A DNA stretch of 64,000 nt, taken from contig NZ_BCUF01000024.1 in assembly GCF_001591145.1 (NCBI RefSeq), positions 1-64,000 of the forward strand, read 5' to 3'. This stretch comes from Vibrio harveyi NBRC 15634 = ATCC 14126 = KCTC 12724 (GTDB lineage Bacteria; Pseudomonadota; Gammaproteobacteria; Enterobacterales; Vibrionaceae). The notes under the pieces are model-generated. The model searched no databases. It was given only the letters and a program-made list of their open reading frames with translations, and was not told the DNA's origin. The stretch's first letter is position 1; each line of letters begins with the position of its first letter. Of the stretch, positions 1 to 9,623 are shown in pieces. The translations under genes were made by a program, and so were the position numbers.

Positions 1-188
1 AAGGAATCTACTAACCGCATGTGTCAAACCCAAAGTTAAGTAACGAAAAGCGCCTTACATCAAAACAAAGAACCTAATCGCACTTCCGATTATTCCCACT
101 CAATTCCATCCAACCAACGAACTCTATTCACTTACCCTGCCCTCAGATTTAGTATTGACCTATGCTTGTTCAAGGAGGAGCAATCGAC

Positions 189-1538
189 ATGACAACACCA
201 ATATCAGACATCGCCAGTGTGATTCACCATGGTGGAAAACATACCGTCACTGGCTCTTGTCATGAATTGAAACTGCCACACGGCAGCATCTTGATCGATT
301 GCGGACTCTTTCAAGGCAAAGACATCCATTTTGGTAATCGCAAGGCATCACTGGATATTGAATTTCCGGTTAAATACATCAAAGCATTAGTCCTGACTCA
401 TGCTCATATCGACCATATTGGACGCCTACCTTGGTTACTGGCTGCTGGATTTAAAGGTCCTATTTACTGCACCAAAGCAACAGCCGAACTAGTACCGCTC
501 ATGTTAGAAGATGGATTAAAGCTGCAACTGGGTTTGAACTACCACCAGCGTCAACAAGTCCTCAACGTTATTAAAAAACAGCTAAGACCCCATGACTACC
601 AACAATGGCTGCCACTTTGCAAACAATGTTACCTGCGCTTTCAACCAGCAGGGCACATTCTTGGTTCCGCTTACGTGGAATTCAAACTCCCCAATCATGA
701 AATCATCGTGTTTTCCGGCGATCTAGGTCCGTCCAATACCCCGCTCTTACCCGATCCGAAGCCGCCAAAGCGTGCCGACTATTTGTTCATCGAGTCCACA
801 TACGGCAACAAAGAGCATGAAGACATTGCCACTCGAACTGAGCGCTTGAACACCATTATCGATCACGCACTGCAAGACGGTGGTGTAATTCTGATCCCAG
901 CTTTCAGCGTAGGACGTACACAGGAACTGTTATTCGATATTGAACAGCTGATTCACCAACGCGACTTGTCGTCTTCTTTGCCAATTATCCTAGACTCACC
1001 ACTTGCGAAAAGAGTCACGAAGACCTATCGCCGTTTCAAAAAACTGTGGGGAAAAGAAGCAAAACAAAAGCTCAACAATCATCGTCATCCCCTCGCTTTT
1101 GAACAATGCATTACTGTAGAAAACCATCGAGAACATCAAGCATTAGTGAATCGACTAGCCTCCACCGACGAGCCTGCAATTGTCGTCGCGGCATCCGGTA
1201 TGTGCGAAGGAGGAAGAATCGTCAATTACTTAAAAGCACTCTTACCAGACGAAAAAAATGATGTGCTGTTTGCGGGCTATCAAGCGCAAGGAACCTTAGG
1301 GCGAGAAATCCAATCAGGCAGCCACACGGTGGATATCGATAACCAACCAATCGAAGCCAACGCACAGATCCATACCATCTCTGGATATTCTGCACACGCA
1401 GACCAAAGCGATTTATTGAAGTTTGTAACTGGAGTTCCAGCACAACCAAAAGCCGTGCATTTGATACATGGAGAGAAAGAAGCAAAAAAAGAGTTAGGAG
1501 AGAAGTTGGAAGCAGAGGGAATTGAGGTGGTTTATTGA
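189..1538 (+). CDS. rjg: RNA-metabolising metallo-beta-lactamase (beta-CASP family)
   Basis: Predicted cytoplasmic zinc-dependent nuclease of the metallo-beta-lactamase/beta-CASP family (CPSF73/Ysh1-like), 449 aa. The metal motif THAHIDH lies near residue 80, a beta-CASP segment with ESTYGN follows, and the C-terminal SGYSAHADQ motif marks the RNA-specificity domain. An in-frame ATG exists at 162, but AAGGAGGAG at 172-180 sits just before the ATG at 189, so 189 is preferred. In vibrios this gene, rjg, is the conserved right-hand flank of the gmhD-rjg surface polysaccharide locus, and it plays that role here. The RNA substrate is not known. Confidence 0.88.
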   Translation: MTTPISDIASVIHHGGKHTVTGSCHELKLPHGSILIDCGLFQGKDIHFGNRKASLDIEFPVKYIKALVLTHAHIDHIGRLPWLLAAGFKGPIYCTKATAELVPLMLEDGLKLQLGLNYHQRQQVLNVIKKQLRPHDYQQWLPLCKQCYLRFQPAGHILGSAYVEFKLPNHEIIVFSGDLGPSNTPLLPDPKPPKRADYLFIESTYGNKEHEDIATRTERLNTIIDHALQDGGVILIPAFSVGRTQELLFDIEQLIHQRDLSSSLPIILDSPLAKRVTKTYRRFKKLWGKEAKQKLNNHRHPLAFEQCITVENHREHQALVNRLASTDEPAIVVAASGMCEGGRIVNYLKALLPDEKNDVLFAGYQAQGTLGREIQSGSHTVDIDNQPIEANAQIHTISGYSAHADQSDLLKFVTGVPAQPKAVHLIHGEKEAKKELGEKLEAEGIEVVY

Positions 1539-1576
1539 TTAGAGCGAAGCAGATACTTAAGTAAGAGTAAAGAAAG

Positions 1577-1600
1577 AAGGTCCTAGCAAACTAGGACCTT
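1577..1600 (-). terminator. Rho-independent terminator after ugd
   Basis: A perfect 10-bp inverted repeat (AAGGTCCTAG / CTAGGACCTT) with a 4-nt loop lies 12 bp beyond the ugd stop. On the minus strand it is followed by a T-rich stretch (CTTTCTTTACTC), so it most likely ends ugd. It may also stop rjg read-through on the plus strand, where no T run is seen. Confidence 0.75.
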
Positions 1601-1612
1601 ACCGGAAATTGA

Positions 1613-2779
1613 TCAGTCACTACCAAACAAGTCACGCGTGTAAACTTTATCCGCTACATCGGCTAACTCTTCCACCATGCGGTTAGAAACAATCACATCC
1701 GCACTTTGTTTGAACTCATTCAGGTCTTTAATCACTCGAGAGTTAAAGAAATCTTCTTCTTTGAGTACTGGTTCGTAAACTACGACCTCAACACCTTTCG
1801 CCTTGATACGCTTCATGATGCCCTGAATAGAAGAAGCACGGAAATTGTCCGATCCCGCCTTCATGATTAAACGGTAAATACCGACAACTTTCGGTTCGCG
1901 CTTAAGAATAGCTTCAGCCACAAAATCTTTACGAGTACGGTTAGCATCAACAATCGCACCAATGATGTTGTTTGGTACATCTTGGTAATTGGCTAAAAGC
2001 TGTTTAGTGTCTTTTGGTAAGCAGTAACCACCGTAACCAAATGATGGGTTGTTGTAATGATTACCGATACGAGGATCCAAGCCAACACCTTCAATGATCT
2101 GACGAGCATCCAAGCCATGAGCTTCTGCATAAGAGTCCAGCTCATTAAAGTATGCTACACGCATAGCAAGGTAGGTGTTGGAGAAAAGTTTTACTGCTTC
2201 AGCTTCTGTCGAATCAGTAAATAGAACTTGAATATCGTCTTTTACTGCCCCTTCCACCAGCAAGCTAGCAAATACTTCGGCACGTTCACTGCGTTCACCA
2301 ACGATGATACGTGATGGGTGAAGGTTATCATAAAGCGCTTTGCCCTCTCGCAAGAACTCAGGAGAGAAAATGACATTCTCACACCCCAATTCTTCCTTAA
2401 TTCGAGCAGTATAGCCAACAGGAACAGTAGACTTAATCACCATTACTGCATCAGGATTGATGGACATAACATCTTTAATCACCGCTTCAACAGAAGAAGT
2501 ATTAAAGTAATGCGTGACTGAGTCATAATCCGTTGGCGTTGCGATCACAACATATTCTGCACCTTGATAAGCTTTCTGCTTGTCGGTTGTTGCGATGAAG
2601 TTTAGTTCCCTGTTTTCAAGGAAGTGTTCAATCTCAGCATCAACAATTGGAGATTGTTTTTTGTTTAGCAATTCAACTTTTTCAGGAACAATATCTAGTG
2701 CAACCACTTCATGGTTTTGAGCTAACAACATAGCATTAGAAAGCCCAACATAGCCGGTACCAGCGACAGCAATTTTCAT
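1613..2779 (-). CDS. ugd: UDP-glucose 6-dehydrogenase
   Basis: Oxidises UDP-glucose to UDP-glucuronate with two NAD+ in the cytoplasm, supplying a uronic acid donor for capsule or LPS. The 388-aa length matches the short enterobacterial Ugd. The N-terminal NAD-binding motif [10 protein letters not shown] starts at residue 7, KSTVPVG lies near 116 and the catalytic cysteine loop [11 protein letters not shown] places Cys at 253. The gene is transcribed away from the plus-strand sugar transferase at 3030, leaving a 250-bp divergent intergenic region. It ends in a clear hairpin terminator. Its base composition resembles the chromosome core more than the AT-rich cassette further right. Confidence 0.96.
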   Translation of the reverse strand: MKIAVAGTGYVGLSNAMLLAQNHEVVALDIVPEKVELLNKKQSPIVDAEIEHFLENRELNFIATTDKQKAYQGAEYVVIATPTDYDSVTHYFNTSSVEAVIKDVMSINPDAVMVIKSTVPVGYTARIKEELGCENVIFSPEFLREGKALYDNLHPSRIIVGERSERAEVFASLLVEGAVKDDIQVLFTDSTEAEAVKLFSNTYLAMRVAYFNELDSYAEAHGLDARQIIEGVGLDPRIGNHYNNPSFGYGGYCLPKDTKQLLANYQDVPNNIIGAIVDANRTRKDFVAEAILKREPKVVGIYRLIMKAGSDNFRASSIQGIMKRIKAKGVEVVVYEPVLKEEDFFNSRVIKDLNEFKQSADVIVSNRMVEELADVADKVYTRDLFGSD

Positions 2780-3029
2780 AAGGAAACCCCTTAAATTTTT
2801 CCCCAGAAGGATAACAAAAGTAAAGACAGGGTACTATGTTAACTGCAATGCAAGAATGTATTATTGCTATTTCCTACAAGAATTTAAGTAGGATGAGATC
2901 TGCTTTTTACTTATTATTGAACACCCCAAAAATCAACTTTGACTGTTTGGGATATAAATTCACCGATAAATACACTATACTTTCTTGATTATCAGAACTT
3001 GGCTAGTCTAACATTTAAAAATTTAACCT

Positions 3030-4037
3030 ATGACAGACACTATTGGCACATCGCTTCAAAAGAGAGAAGCAAAAACGTTAACTAACAACGGGGCTCTTAG
3101 CACTCAGGCATCATCAGATAACTCGAAAGCAGGAGTTAAGGATACTTGTATATATGTTTATTGCTCGGTATCAGACGAAGAAACCATTTCTTCAGTATTA
3201 GCAAAGCACCCTGAAATCAGGGCTCAAGTAAATAACTACTCAATAAGAGATTTCAAAAACAAGACACTATGTCATTTCAGAAGCTCTCAACTAGACAGTA
3301 ATCAGCAGGCATACCTTGTCGCCGCTACAGAGCTTGGGGCTTGGGTGGAACCTTTAGTGAGTTACTTTGATAGACGTTTGGGGTATACAGAAACTGAACT
3401 ACTCCATAGTGGCTATTTTCTGCACCAAAAAGCTTTTTCAATCTTGTCTAATAGGAAGAACAGTTGGCAGAAAAGAGCGATTGATTTGCTTTTTGTTTTT
3501 ATGCTGGCTTGGATAGCCATTCCTGTGGGACTAATTACAGCTCTTTTAATCAAGTTTGAATCACCAGGTCCCGTATTCTTTAAACAAAGACGTACAGGAC
3601 AATATAATGAGGAGTTCGATGTAATTAAGTTTCGTTCAATGCGAAATGATGCTGAGAAAGATGGGGCAAAGTGGGCAACAAAAAACGATGCCCGAATCAC
3701 ACGAGTCGGAAAATTTATTCGCAAGACACGTATTGATGAACTACCACAGCTAATTAATGTATTAAAAAACGAAATGTCGATGGTGGGACCACGTCCAGAA
3801 CGAGAAGTGTTTATTTCGGAATTAGAAAAAGAGATTCCTTACTATCGGTTTCGTCATGCAGTAAAGCCAGGAGTTACAGGTCTTGCTCAGGTGAAATATC
3901 CATACGGGGCTTCAATTGAAGACGCAGTTTGGAAGCATAAGTATGATATTTACTATATAAAACATCAAAATTGGAAGATGGAAGTGAAGATTTTGCTTCT
4001 TACTGTAAAAACAGTTTTGTTTGGGATGGGTCGCTAG
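3030..4037 (+). CDS. Polyprenyl-phosphate sugar-1-phosphate transferase (WbaP/WcaJ type)
   Basis: Predicted initiating transferase that loads the first sugar-1-phosphate onto undecaprenyl phosphate at the inner membrane. In the 335 aa, residues 1-148 form a soluble N-terminal region without a recognised domain. A membrane segment lies at about 151-174, followed by the bacterial sugar transferase domain with FKQRR near 184, the catalytic DELPQLINVL motif near 236 and MVGPRPE at 251-257. It lacks the multi-helix N-terminal module of full WbaP. No strong ribosome binding site precedes the ATG, so the start is less certain. It is the only recognisable initiating enzyme in the locus, yet it sits on the strand opposite the main operon. 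The sugar specificity cannot be read from sequence. Confidence 0.9.
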   Translation: MTDTIGTSLQKREAKTLTNNGALSTQASSDNSKAGVKDTCIYVYCSVSDEETISSVLAKHPEIRAQVNNYSIRDFKNKTLCHFRSSQLDSNQQAYLVAATELGAWVEPLVSYFDRRLGYTETELLHSGYFLHQKAFSILSNRKNSWQKRAIDLLFVFMLAWIAIPVGLITALLIKFESPGPVFFKQRRTGQYNEEFDVIKFRSMRNDAEKDGAKWATKNDARITRVGKFIRKTRIDELPQLINVLKNEMSMVGPRPEREVFISELEKEIPYYRFRHAVKPGVTGLAQVKYPYGASIEDAVWKHKYDIYYIKHQNWKMEVKILLLTVKTVLFGMGR

Positions 4038-4038
4038 T

Positions 4039-4848
4039 ATGAATTCACCGTTTTCTGTTCTCTGTTCTCTGTATTATAAAGAGAAACCAGATTATTTAGA
4101 ACAATGCTTTAAAAGTCTAGCTTGGCAAACCTTAAAAGCCAATGAAGTAGTGGTGGTTCATGACGGTCCATTAACGCCAGCACTATATGAAACTCTAGAA
4201 AAATGGCAGAAAAAACTTCCAATAAAGCAAATAATTATAGAAAAAAACGTGGGGTTAGGAGACGCACTGAATAAGGGATTAGAGCATTGCAGTAATGATC
4301 TTGTAGCTCGCGTAGATACAGATGACATAAACCATCCTGACCGATTTGAAAAGCAAATCAAATACATGGATGATAACCCACAAATAGCAGCTGTGAGCTC
4401 TGATATAATCGAGTTCGAAGTGACACCAGACAAGCCAAGCAAGGTTAAAAAAGTTCCAAGCTATGAAAAAATAGAGAAATATAGCCTTAAAAGAAACCCT
4501 CTTAATCATATGGCAACAGTTTTTAGGAAAGAAGCAGTAGAACAGGTTGGAAGTTATAAACACCATCTTTATATGGAAGATTACTATCTATGGTTACGCC
4601 TTCAATCTGGAGGGTTTAAGTTAAGTAATATACCTGAAACTTTAGTTAGCGCCAGAGTGGGAAATGGTATGTTGGAACGAAGAAAAGGGGTGCAATACGC
4701 AATTAGTGAGTTAAAATTGATGCACAAAATATATCAGTTAAAACTCACTAAAAAGCCATCAGTTGCAATGTATTTCCTTGTGCGTTCTAGCTCAAGAGTT
4801 CTGCCCAAAAGAGCTTTAAAAAACATGTATAATTACATGAGAAAATAA
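4039..4848 (+). CDS. Family 2 glycosyltransferase
   Basis: GT-A fold glycosyltransferase of 269 aa, probably acting on the lipid-linked repeat unit on the cytoplasmic face of the inner membrane. The N terminus carries a typical GT2 start (SVLCSLYYKEKPDYL), HDGP forms the nucleotide-binding strand and ARVDTDDIN supplies the DxD metal site near residue 95. A C-terminal Lys/Arg-rich tail may associate with the membrane. A TTG codon at 4021 is in frame, but the ATG at 4039 begins one base after the upstream stop and is preferred. Tight spacing indicates cotranscription with the sugar transferase, so it may add the second sugar. Donor and acceptor are unknown. Confidence 0.88.
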   Translation: MNSPFSVLCSLYYKEKPDYLEQCFKSLAWQTLKANEVVVVHDGPLTPALYETLEKWQKKLPIKQIIIEKNVGLGDALNKGLEHCSNDLVARVDTDDINHPDRFEKQIKYMDDNPQIAAVSSDIIEFEVTPDKPSKVKKVPSYEKIEKYSLKRNPLNHMATVFRKEAVEQVGSYKHHLYMEDYYLWLRLQSGGFKLSNIPETLVSARVGNGMLERRKGVQYAISELKLMHKIYQLKLTKKPSVAMYFLVRSSSRVLPKRALKNMYNYMRK

Positions 4849-4867
4849 CCAATATACCTAAAAGCAA

Positions 4868-4893
4868 AGCAGGACTGAAAACAAGGTCCTGCT
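4868..4893. terminator. Bidirectional terminator hairpin
   Basis: AGCAGGAC (4868-4875) pairs with GTCCTGCT (4886-4893) across a 10-nt loop. It lies between the convergent GT2 genes ending at 4848 and 5072. The minus-strand side is followed by TTTGCTTTTAGG, so it could also end the long leftward capsule operon. The rest of 4849-5071 is AT-rich and holds no gene I can support. Confidence 0.6.
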
Positions 4894-5071
4894 ATTAAGT
4901 TTATGTAATCAACAAGATATCAATTGAAAAATGGAAAACAAGATTGAAATCACATCAAATATAAATTAACTTACAAAGCAGCCAAGGTAATTGTGAAGTT
5001 ATATTAATTTAATATACCGATAAAATATTTATCAATATAATCTGACCACTTTGAAAAAAAGAGCATTCAAA

Positions 5072-6025
5072 TTAAACATTAATCCTCTCTATCGTTCTAT
5101 ATATAAACAAATAAAAATTAACTTTGAAATTATCCAAGGCCGTCGAATTACTAGTTATCGCCCTAATTGTATAATAAAAAAACAAAGGGTAATTTTTTTT
5201 CGATTTAGAAACTCTCATTTTGTATAACCACTTTTGTTTTAAATTGTAACTTTTAACATCAGATTCCGTCGGTTGATAATCACGCACTTCTAATGAATCG
5301 AAAGTATACGTACCTAACTTATCAAAGTCATTAAATTTTCTAGTTATGTAACGACCAACGTAATTCACATATGCAGCATTATTTTTAGTAATACTTGAGT
5401 TGTTGTACCTACATTTTAAAAGAACGTCGCTTATATTTCCTACTTTGTAATTGTTAACAAAAACCCTTGCTAAAAATTCTTTATCTTCCGTATGAGGAGA
5501 ATCAGAATAACCATTGAGTTGTAAATATAAATTTTTCCTGCAAAAAAACGTGGGATGAACAATTCCGATTGTTCCTTTAAGAAGCAGTTTTTTCAAGAAT
5601 TTGTGTGTTTGTAATTTATCTGTTGTAAAGAAACCTTCTGGCCTAGCATCATCAAACAACAAGACATTTGCTCCAACTAAGTCTAACTTATTTTCCTCTA
5701 GGAATAAAAGTTGCCTTTCTAGCCTGTTAGGTAAAGATATGTCATCGGCATCCATTCGTGCGACATACTCTCCGGTACAAAGAGAAATTGCAATATTTAA
5801 ACTCCGAACTAATCCCAAGTTTTCATTATTAAACCAAGTAACTATCCTCGGATCTCTAGAACTAATGTTTTTAATTAGATTAATATTCTCAAGATTATTG
5901 GGGTTATCATTTACGATTATAAATTCGATATCTTTATGTGTCTGATTAGTAATTGAGTATATTGATTCAGCCAGCCAATCAACGTCCTCATTATAAACGC
6001 TCATTATGACAGATATTTTTGTCAT
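5072..6025 (-). CDS. Family 2 glycosyltransferase
   Basis: Last gene of the leftward capsule operon, 317 aa. ISVIMSVYNEDVDWL at the N terminus and ARMDADDIS near residue 93 (DxD) mark a GT2 transferase; HTEDKEF further on is the usual acceptor-side acidic motif. GGAG lies 8 nt before the ATG, and the ATGA overlap with the polymerase gene at 6022-6025 indicates translational coupling. Codon use is strongly AT-rich like its neighbours, a sign of acquisition with the cassette. Presumably it adds one sugar of the repeat unit. Specificity is unknown. Confidence 0.88.
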   Translation of the reverse strand: MTKISVIMSVYNEDVDWLAESIYSITNQTHKDIEFIIVNDNPNNLENINLIKNISSRDPRIVTWFNNENLGLVRSLNIAISLCTGEYVARMDADDISLPNRLERQLLFLEENKLDLVGANVLLFDDARPEGFFTTDKLQTHKFLKKLLLKGTIGIVHPTFFCRKNLYLQLNGYSDSPHTEDKEFLARVFVNNYKVGNISDVLLKCRYNNSSITKNNAAYVNYVGRYITRKFNDFDKLGTYTFDSLEVRDYQPTESDVKSYNLKQKWLYKMRVSKSKKNYPLFFYYTIRAITSNSTALDNFKVNFYLFIYRTIERINV

Positions 6026-7236
6026 TTAATAAACTCCAAAAGTGGTGAATATAATAAATTATAAGGAAAGCCATCACCTACGATGAAGCTCTCATTTGCG
6101 TAGTTGAAAGTCCTAACGTCTATCATTCCAAGCCAAATAACAGACAACAAAATAGAAAGTGCCCTTTTACGGTATAAAACCCCATTTGCGTAAGCTTGAT
6201 AGAACAATGGAATAAAAAATATAGAACCATCAATAATTAATCGACCAGCTATAGTCCTAAAGTCAATAAAAGTAATTGCGAGACAAAAATACCAAAATGC
6301 AAAATTATTATAGAAACCAAATAATTCAGTTCGATCAAATGAAAATTTGCCCTTATGAAAAAAAGACAAGAGAAAAATGAACAAGCAGATAAGTAACATT
6401 ATTAAAAATCTAATGTACTCTCCTGAATCGTGAAATCGATATACAGACCAATCTCCATAAATATATGTTTGTATTTTACCACTCAAAAAAGGAATAAATG
6501 TTAAGTAAGAAAAAATAAAAGCAACTTGTTTAAGAAGAAGACCTACTAATAAAGAAACAAGAAGATATTTCAGTTTGAAATCAAAAATTCTAGAAATAAA
6601 AAATGCAAGTATAGGAAAATAAGCCACTGGATGAATACCTGCACCAAGAGCAAAAAAAAGCACACCAAAAAATTTACTTCTGAAAAAAAGCACTATACCA
6701 ACAGACACCAAAGAAAATGCCCAAAGAGTCTTATAACCAGAAAAAATTGCGACAAAAGAGATAAGAAAGAAAACTTTAATAAATATAGATTTTGAAGCGT
6801 TTGGGTGATTCAATTCTTTATCAAACTGATGAATAATGAAAAAATATGCACCGTAAATAGTAAAAGCGGAAACAAAATTCAACGCTTGAACTGAAAAATC
6901 AAATTTGGATAAAAAATAGAAGATTGAATACCAAAATGGATACATCATTTCATAAAGATTCTCCACTGGAAATAATCTTCCGTTATTTAAACTACTCTTA
7001 TAGTACTCCAAGGAGAGCGCATATCTAACAACATCACCACTATCACCTACTCGATAGTATAGAAAAGCGACCATAGCCATAGCAAGGCAAACATTAAAAT
7101 ATATTATTACCCTACTTTGTAAAGAAATCCGGTTATTTATTAAGTAATAGAAAACATTAAAAAAGAAAGATAAAACGGGAAATAGGATCGTTAATATACT
7201 CAGAGATAAAGATATATAACTACTTTTCGGATTCAT
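6022..7236 (-). CDS. wzy: EpsG-family O-antigen/capsule polymerase (Wzy-like)
   Basis: Integral inner-membrane protein of 404 aa with roughly ten hydrophobic segments spread over its length and a larger hydrophilic stretch in the C-terminal half (about residues 250-275). The segment GDSGDVVRYALSLEYY near residue 63 resembles the EpsG family of polysaccharide polymerases. In a Wzx/Wzy pathway it would join undecaprenyl-linked repeat units in the periplasm. It overlaps the GT2 at 5072 by 4 bp and the glycerophosphotransferase at 7220 by 17 bp, so it belongs to one operon. Wzy proteins share little sequence, so the call rests on topology, this motif and the neighbouring flippase and Wzz. Confidence 0.8.
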   Translation of the reverse strand: MNPKSSYISLSLSILTILFPVLSFFFNVFYYLINNRISLQSRVIIYFNVCLAMAMVAFLYYRVGDSGDVVRYALSLEYYKSSLNNGRLFPVENLYEMMYPFWYSIFYFLSKFDFSVQALNFVSAFTIYGAYFFIIHQFDKELNHPNASKSIFIKVFFLISFVAIFSGYKTLWAFSLVSVGIVLFFRSKFFGVLFFALGAGIHPVAYFPILAFFISRIFDFKLKYLLVSLLVGLLLKQVAFIFSYLTFIPFLSGKIQTYIYGDWSVYRFHDSGEYIRFLIMLLICLFIFLLSFFHKGKFSFDRTELFGFYNNFAFWYFCLAITFIDFRTIAGRLIIDGSIFFIPLFYQAYANGVLYRKRALSILLSVIWLGMIDVRTFNYANESFIVGDGFPYNLLYSPLLEFIK

Positions 7237-8455
7237 AGATCAATTCCAATATTTTTTCTGTTGACTTACCTTTAAAAGAATCCCATCGCTCTTGATATAC
7301 TGAGTTCAAAACATCCGCTTTTAACAAGTTTTCTTCATGAATAACCTCTAATAATGAAGGTAAAGAGTATGCTCTAGTACCCGGCATAGCTTTATAATAA
7401 TCTTCAATAAACCCTCGGTCATTCATGATATAACTTTCAACATCAAAAGCATAAAATATAATCTCTTTGTTTAACAAAATAAAGTCATAATAAATAGAAG
7501 AATAATCAGTAATTAAGCAATCAACTTTGGTTAATATAGGATATACATCTACTTTAGTGTCTAAAAACTCTATGTTGCTATAGCTTCTTTGGTCGCAGAA
7601 GGAAGTAGCAGGATGAAACTTAACCAGAAGAAGATAATTGTGCCTTCTAAAAGATTCATTTATAAGTTCGAAGTTTAAATTTTCATCATTCAAAAAATCA
7701 TAGTCTCGCCACGTTGGCATATATATAAATGTTTTCTTATATTCAGGTATTTTCTCGGTAACTAAAAGAGTATTTTCACAATAAGGAATTATGTTACACC
7801 TTTCATGCTCTGTCATGAAGAAAATATCACATCTTGGCATGCCAAACTCTTTAATACGACCTTCTCCTTTTATTCTAAATGCTGTTTCATAATATGATGT
7901 TATTTTTTTTGATGTAGATAACAAAAAATCTGGCTTGATAAATATATAAGGAACTAGAATTCGTGATATCAAACTTTTCTCGTTATAAACTTTTGAAGAA
8001 CGCGCATTATTAGCAGAAAACTCAATATGCTTAATTGGGATACCATGCCATAGATTTATTTTTACAGCTCCTCCCCAGGTCCACATGTTTACATCAATAA
8101 TATGAAAACAGAATATATAATATTTGGCAGTAAGGGAATGGTAAAGTCCCTTAAATGACCACCTGTAAAACGACTCATACCCTAGATGTCTCATATCTTC
8201 AGCAATTGATTTTGAATTTGCTATCCAATAAATAGGCTTTTCTGGTTTTAACTGCTTGCTTATAAGATAAAAGTATTTACTATTATCATTAAATTTTGTG
8301 TGACACCCCACAACTATCTTGTTTTTATCTCTCGGAGATAAAAATGATAGAACCAATAATGGATAGCCAAAAATAAGTTCGAGAAGCCTTTGTAATACTT
8401 CTCGAAAACTTCTTTTCTTTAACTGAATAAAAATGAAATCAAAGACCTTAATCAT
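7220..8455 (-). CDS. CDP-glycerol glycerophosphotransferase family protein (TagB/TagF-like), copy 1
   Basis: Predicted to transfer glycerol phosphate (or another polyol phosphate) from a CDP donor to a lipid-linked glycan at the cytoplasmic membrane face, as TagB/TagF do in wall teichoic acid synthesis. Of 411 aa, the family motifs are all visible: NLWHGIPIKHI near 135, FIYMPTWRD near 245, LLVKFHPA near 280, CLITDYSSIYYDF near 315 and a YAFDVESY...RGF segment near 335. The ATG at 8455 follows an in-frame TTG and overlaps the end of the upstream homologue. It is very AT-rich. The family also contains ribitol and sugar phosphate transferases, so the polyol is inferred from the CDP-glycerol-type genes upstream. 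Confidence 0.87.
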   Translation of the reverse strand: MIKVFDFIFIQLKKRSFREVLQRLLELIFGYPLLVLSFLSPRDKNKIVVGCHTKFNDNSKYFYLISKQLKPEKPIYWIANSKSIAEDMRHLGYESFYRWSFKGLYHSLTAKYYIFCFHIIDVNMWTWGGAVKINLWHGIPIKHIEFSANNARSSKVYNEKSLISRILVPYIFIKPDFLLSTSKKITSYYETAFRIKGEGRIKEFGMPRCDIFFMTEHERCNIIPYCENTLLVTEKIPEYKKTFIYMPTWRDYDFLNDENLNFELINESFRRHNYLLLVKFHPATSFCDQRSYSNIEFLDTKVDVYPILTKVDCLITDYSSIYYDFILLNKEIIFYAFDVESYIMNDRGFIEDYYKAMPGTRAYSLPSLLEVIHEENLLKADVLNSVYQERWDSFKGKSTEKILELIYESEK

Positions 8456-9584
8456 CAATAACCCCCAACTTCCTTAGAACAGACTCTGATACATTATCGC
8501 TATTGGGGTTAAACTCCCTATTGAAATCAATCACTCTTTGGAGGTCAAAACTCTCGTCAAAGATACTATCGATCAGTTCATTCTGGTTATAAACTAAATC
8601 TCCAGGAACAAATTCTTTGTAATTATAATAAAAACCGCGACAAACACTTTCATATTCTTCTAAGTCATATGCATAGAATATCATTTTTCTTTTTAGAATT
8701 GCGTAATCAAAAAATAATGATGAATAGTCAGTAACAAGGACATCAGAAATCAACATTAAATTTTGAACATCGTGATAATTACTAACATCTATTATGTTTT
8801 TTTCATAACTTAGCATAGAGGAACGCTTAATATTTGAATGCATTCTTATTAAAAAAATGTAATCATTACCTAATTTTTTATTTAAAACATCCAAATCCAA
8901 ATTAAGGTCAAACTTAGAATTACCATCCCTAAAGGTAGGAGCATATAAAATAACTTTTTTTCTTTTCGGTAACCCTAACTCATTTTTTATTTCCTGCATT
9001 TTTTCATTGCTACAACTAAAAAACAAATCATTTCTAGGGTAGCCAATTTCAAGAACTCTATCTCTCGATATTGAGAAGGCATTTGATAGTTTACTGGCTA
9101 TGTTATCACTAGAAGATAACAAATAGGACCAACTATTTGCATCTTTAAACCAATCCTTCTTTATTCTTGAAAACCTATTATCTTCGATATCTTGAGCAAT
9201 CTTCTTTAACGGGGTTCCGTGCCAAGTTTGCAAATAAATACTTTCTGGTTTAGGTTTTAATAAATAACTCTCTTGGCAGTTATCTACTCTGAATTCCGAC
9301 GTAGCTAAATAATAAAAATGGCGCAGTGAATATCTTTTTACGATAACACAGTCATCGATTATTTCATTTGAATTTAAAACCCATACGATTCTTTTTCCAT
9401 AATTATAATCTCGCAATGTTTCATATATAGCTTTAGGGTCTCCTGAATATTGTTCACCATAAAAACTTGAAAAAATAAAGCTACCTTTTTCTAGTTTAAG
9501 AAGCTTAAAAAGGCCATATACCGACTTTAGATACAAATGCTTTATAAATAACTTTAACGCTTTTCTTAAATTATACTTTTTCAT
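8448..9584 (-). CDS. CDP-glycerol glycerophosphotransferase family protein (TagB/TagF-like), copy 2
   Basis: Second glycerophosphotransferase-type enzyme, 378 aa, encoded directly upstream of copy 1 and overlapping its start. It shares QTWHGTPLKKI near 137, ILYAPTFRD near 211, LVTDYSSLFFDY near 286 and a YAYDLEEY...RGFYY segment. The usual KxHP motif is replaced by IRMHSN, keeping the His but losing Lys and Pro. Two divergent paralogues in tandem suggest separate steps, for example priming and extension, or two attachment sites. No strong ribosome binding site is seen before the ATG. The product is probably a peripheral membrane protein acting on undecaprenyl-linked intermediates. Confidence 0.87.
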   Translation of the reverse strand: MKKYNLRKALKLFIKHLYLKSVYGLFKLLKLEKGSFIFSSFYGEQYSGDPKAIYETLRDYNYGKRIVWVLNSNEIIDDCVIVKRYSLRHFYYLATSEFRVDNCQESYLLKPKPESIYLQTWHGTPLKKIAQDIEDNRFSRIKKDWFKDANSWSYLLSSSDNIASKLSNAFSISRDRVLEIGYPRNDLFFSCSNEKMQEIKNELGLPKRKKVILYAPTFRDGNSKFDLNLDLDVLNKKLGNDYIFLIRMHSNIKRSSMLSYEKNIIDVSNYHDVQNLMLISDVLVTDYSSLFFDYAILKRKMIFYAYDLEEYESVCRGFYYNYKEFVPGDLVYNQNELIDSIFDESFDLQRVIDFNREFNPNSDNVSESVLRKLGVIDD

Positions 9585-9623
9585 TTTATATTAAATAACA
9601 ATTACATTTTAATTAATTAAAAT

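Noticed and set aside
1..188. Possible partial gene at the left edge
   Set aside because: No reading frame with a recognisable protein end; I see only the rjg upstream region.
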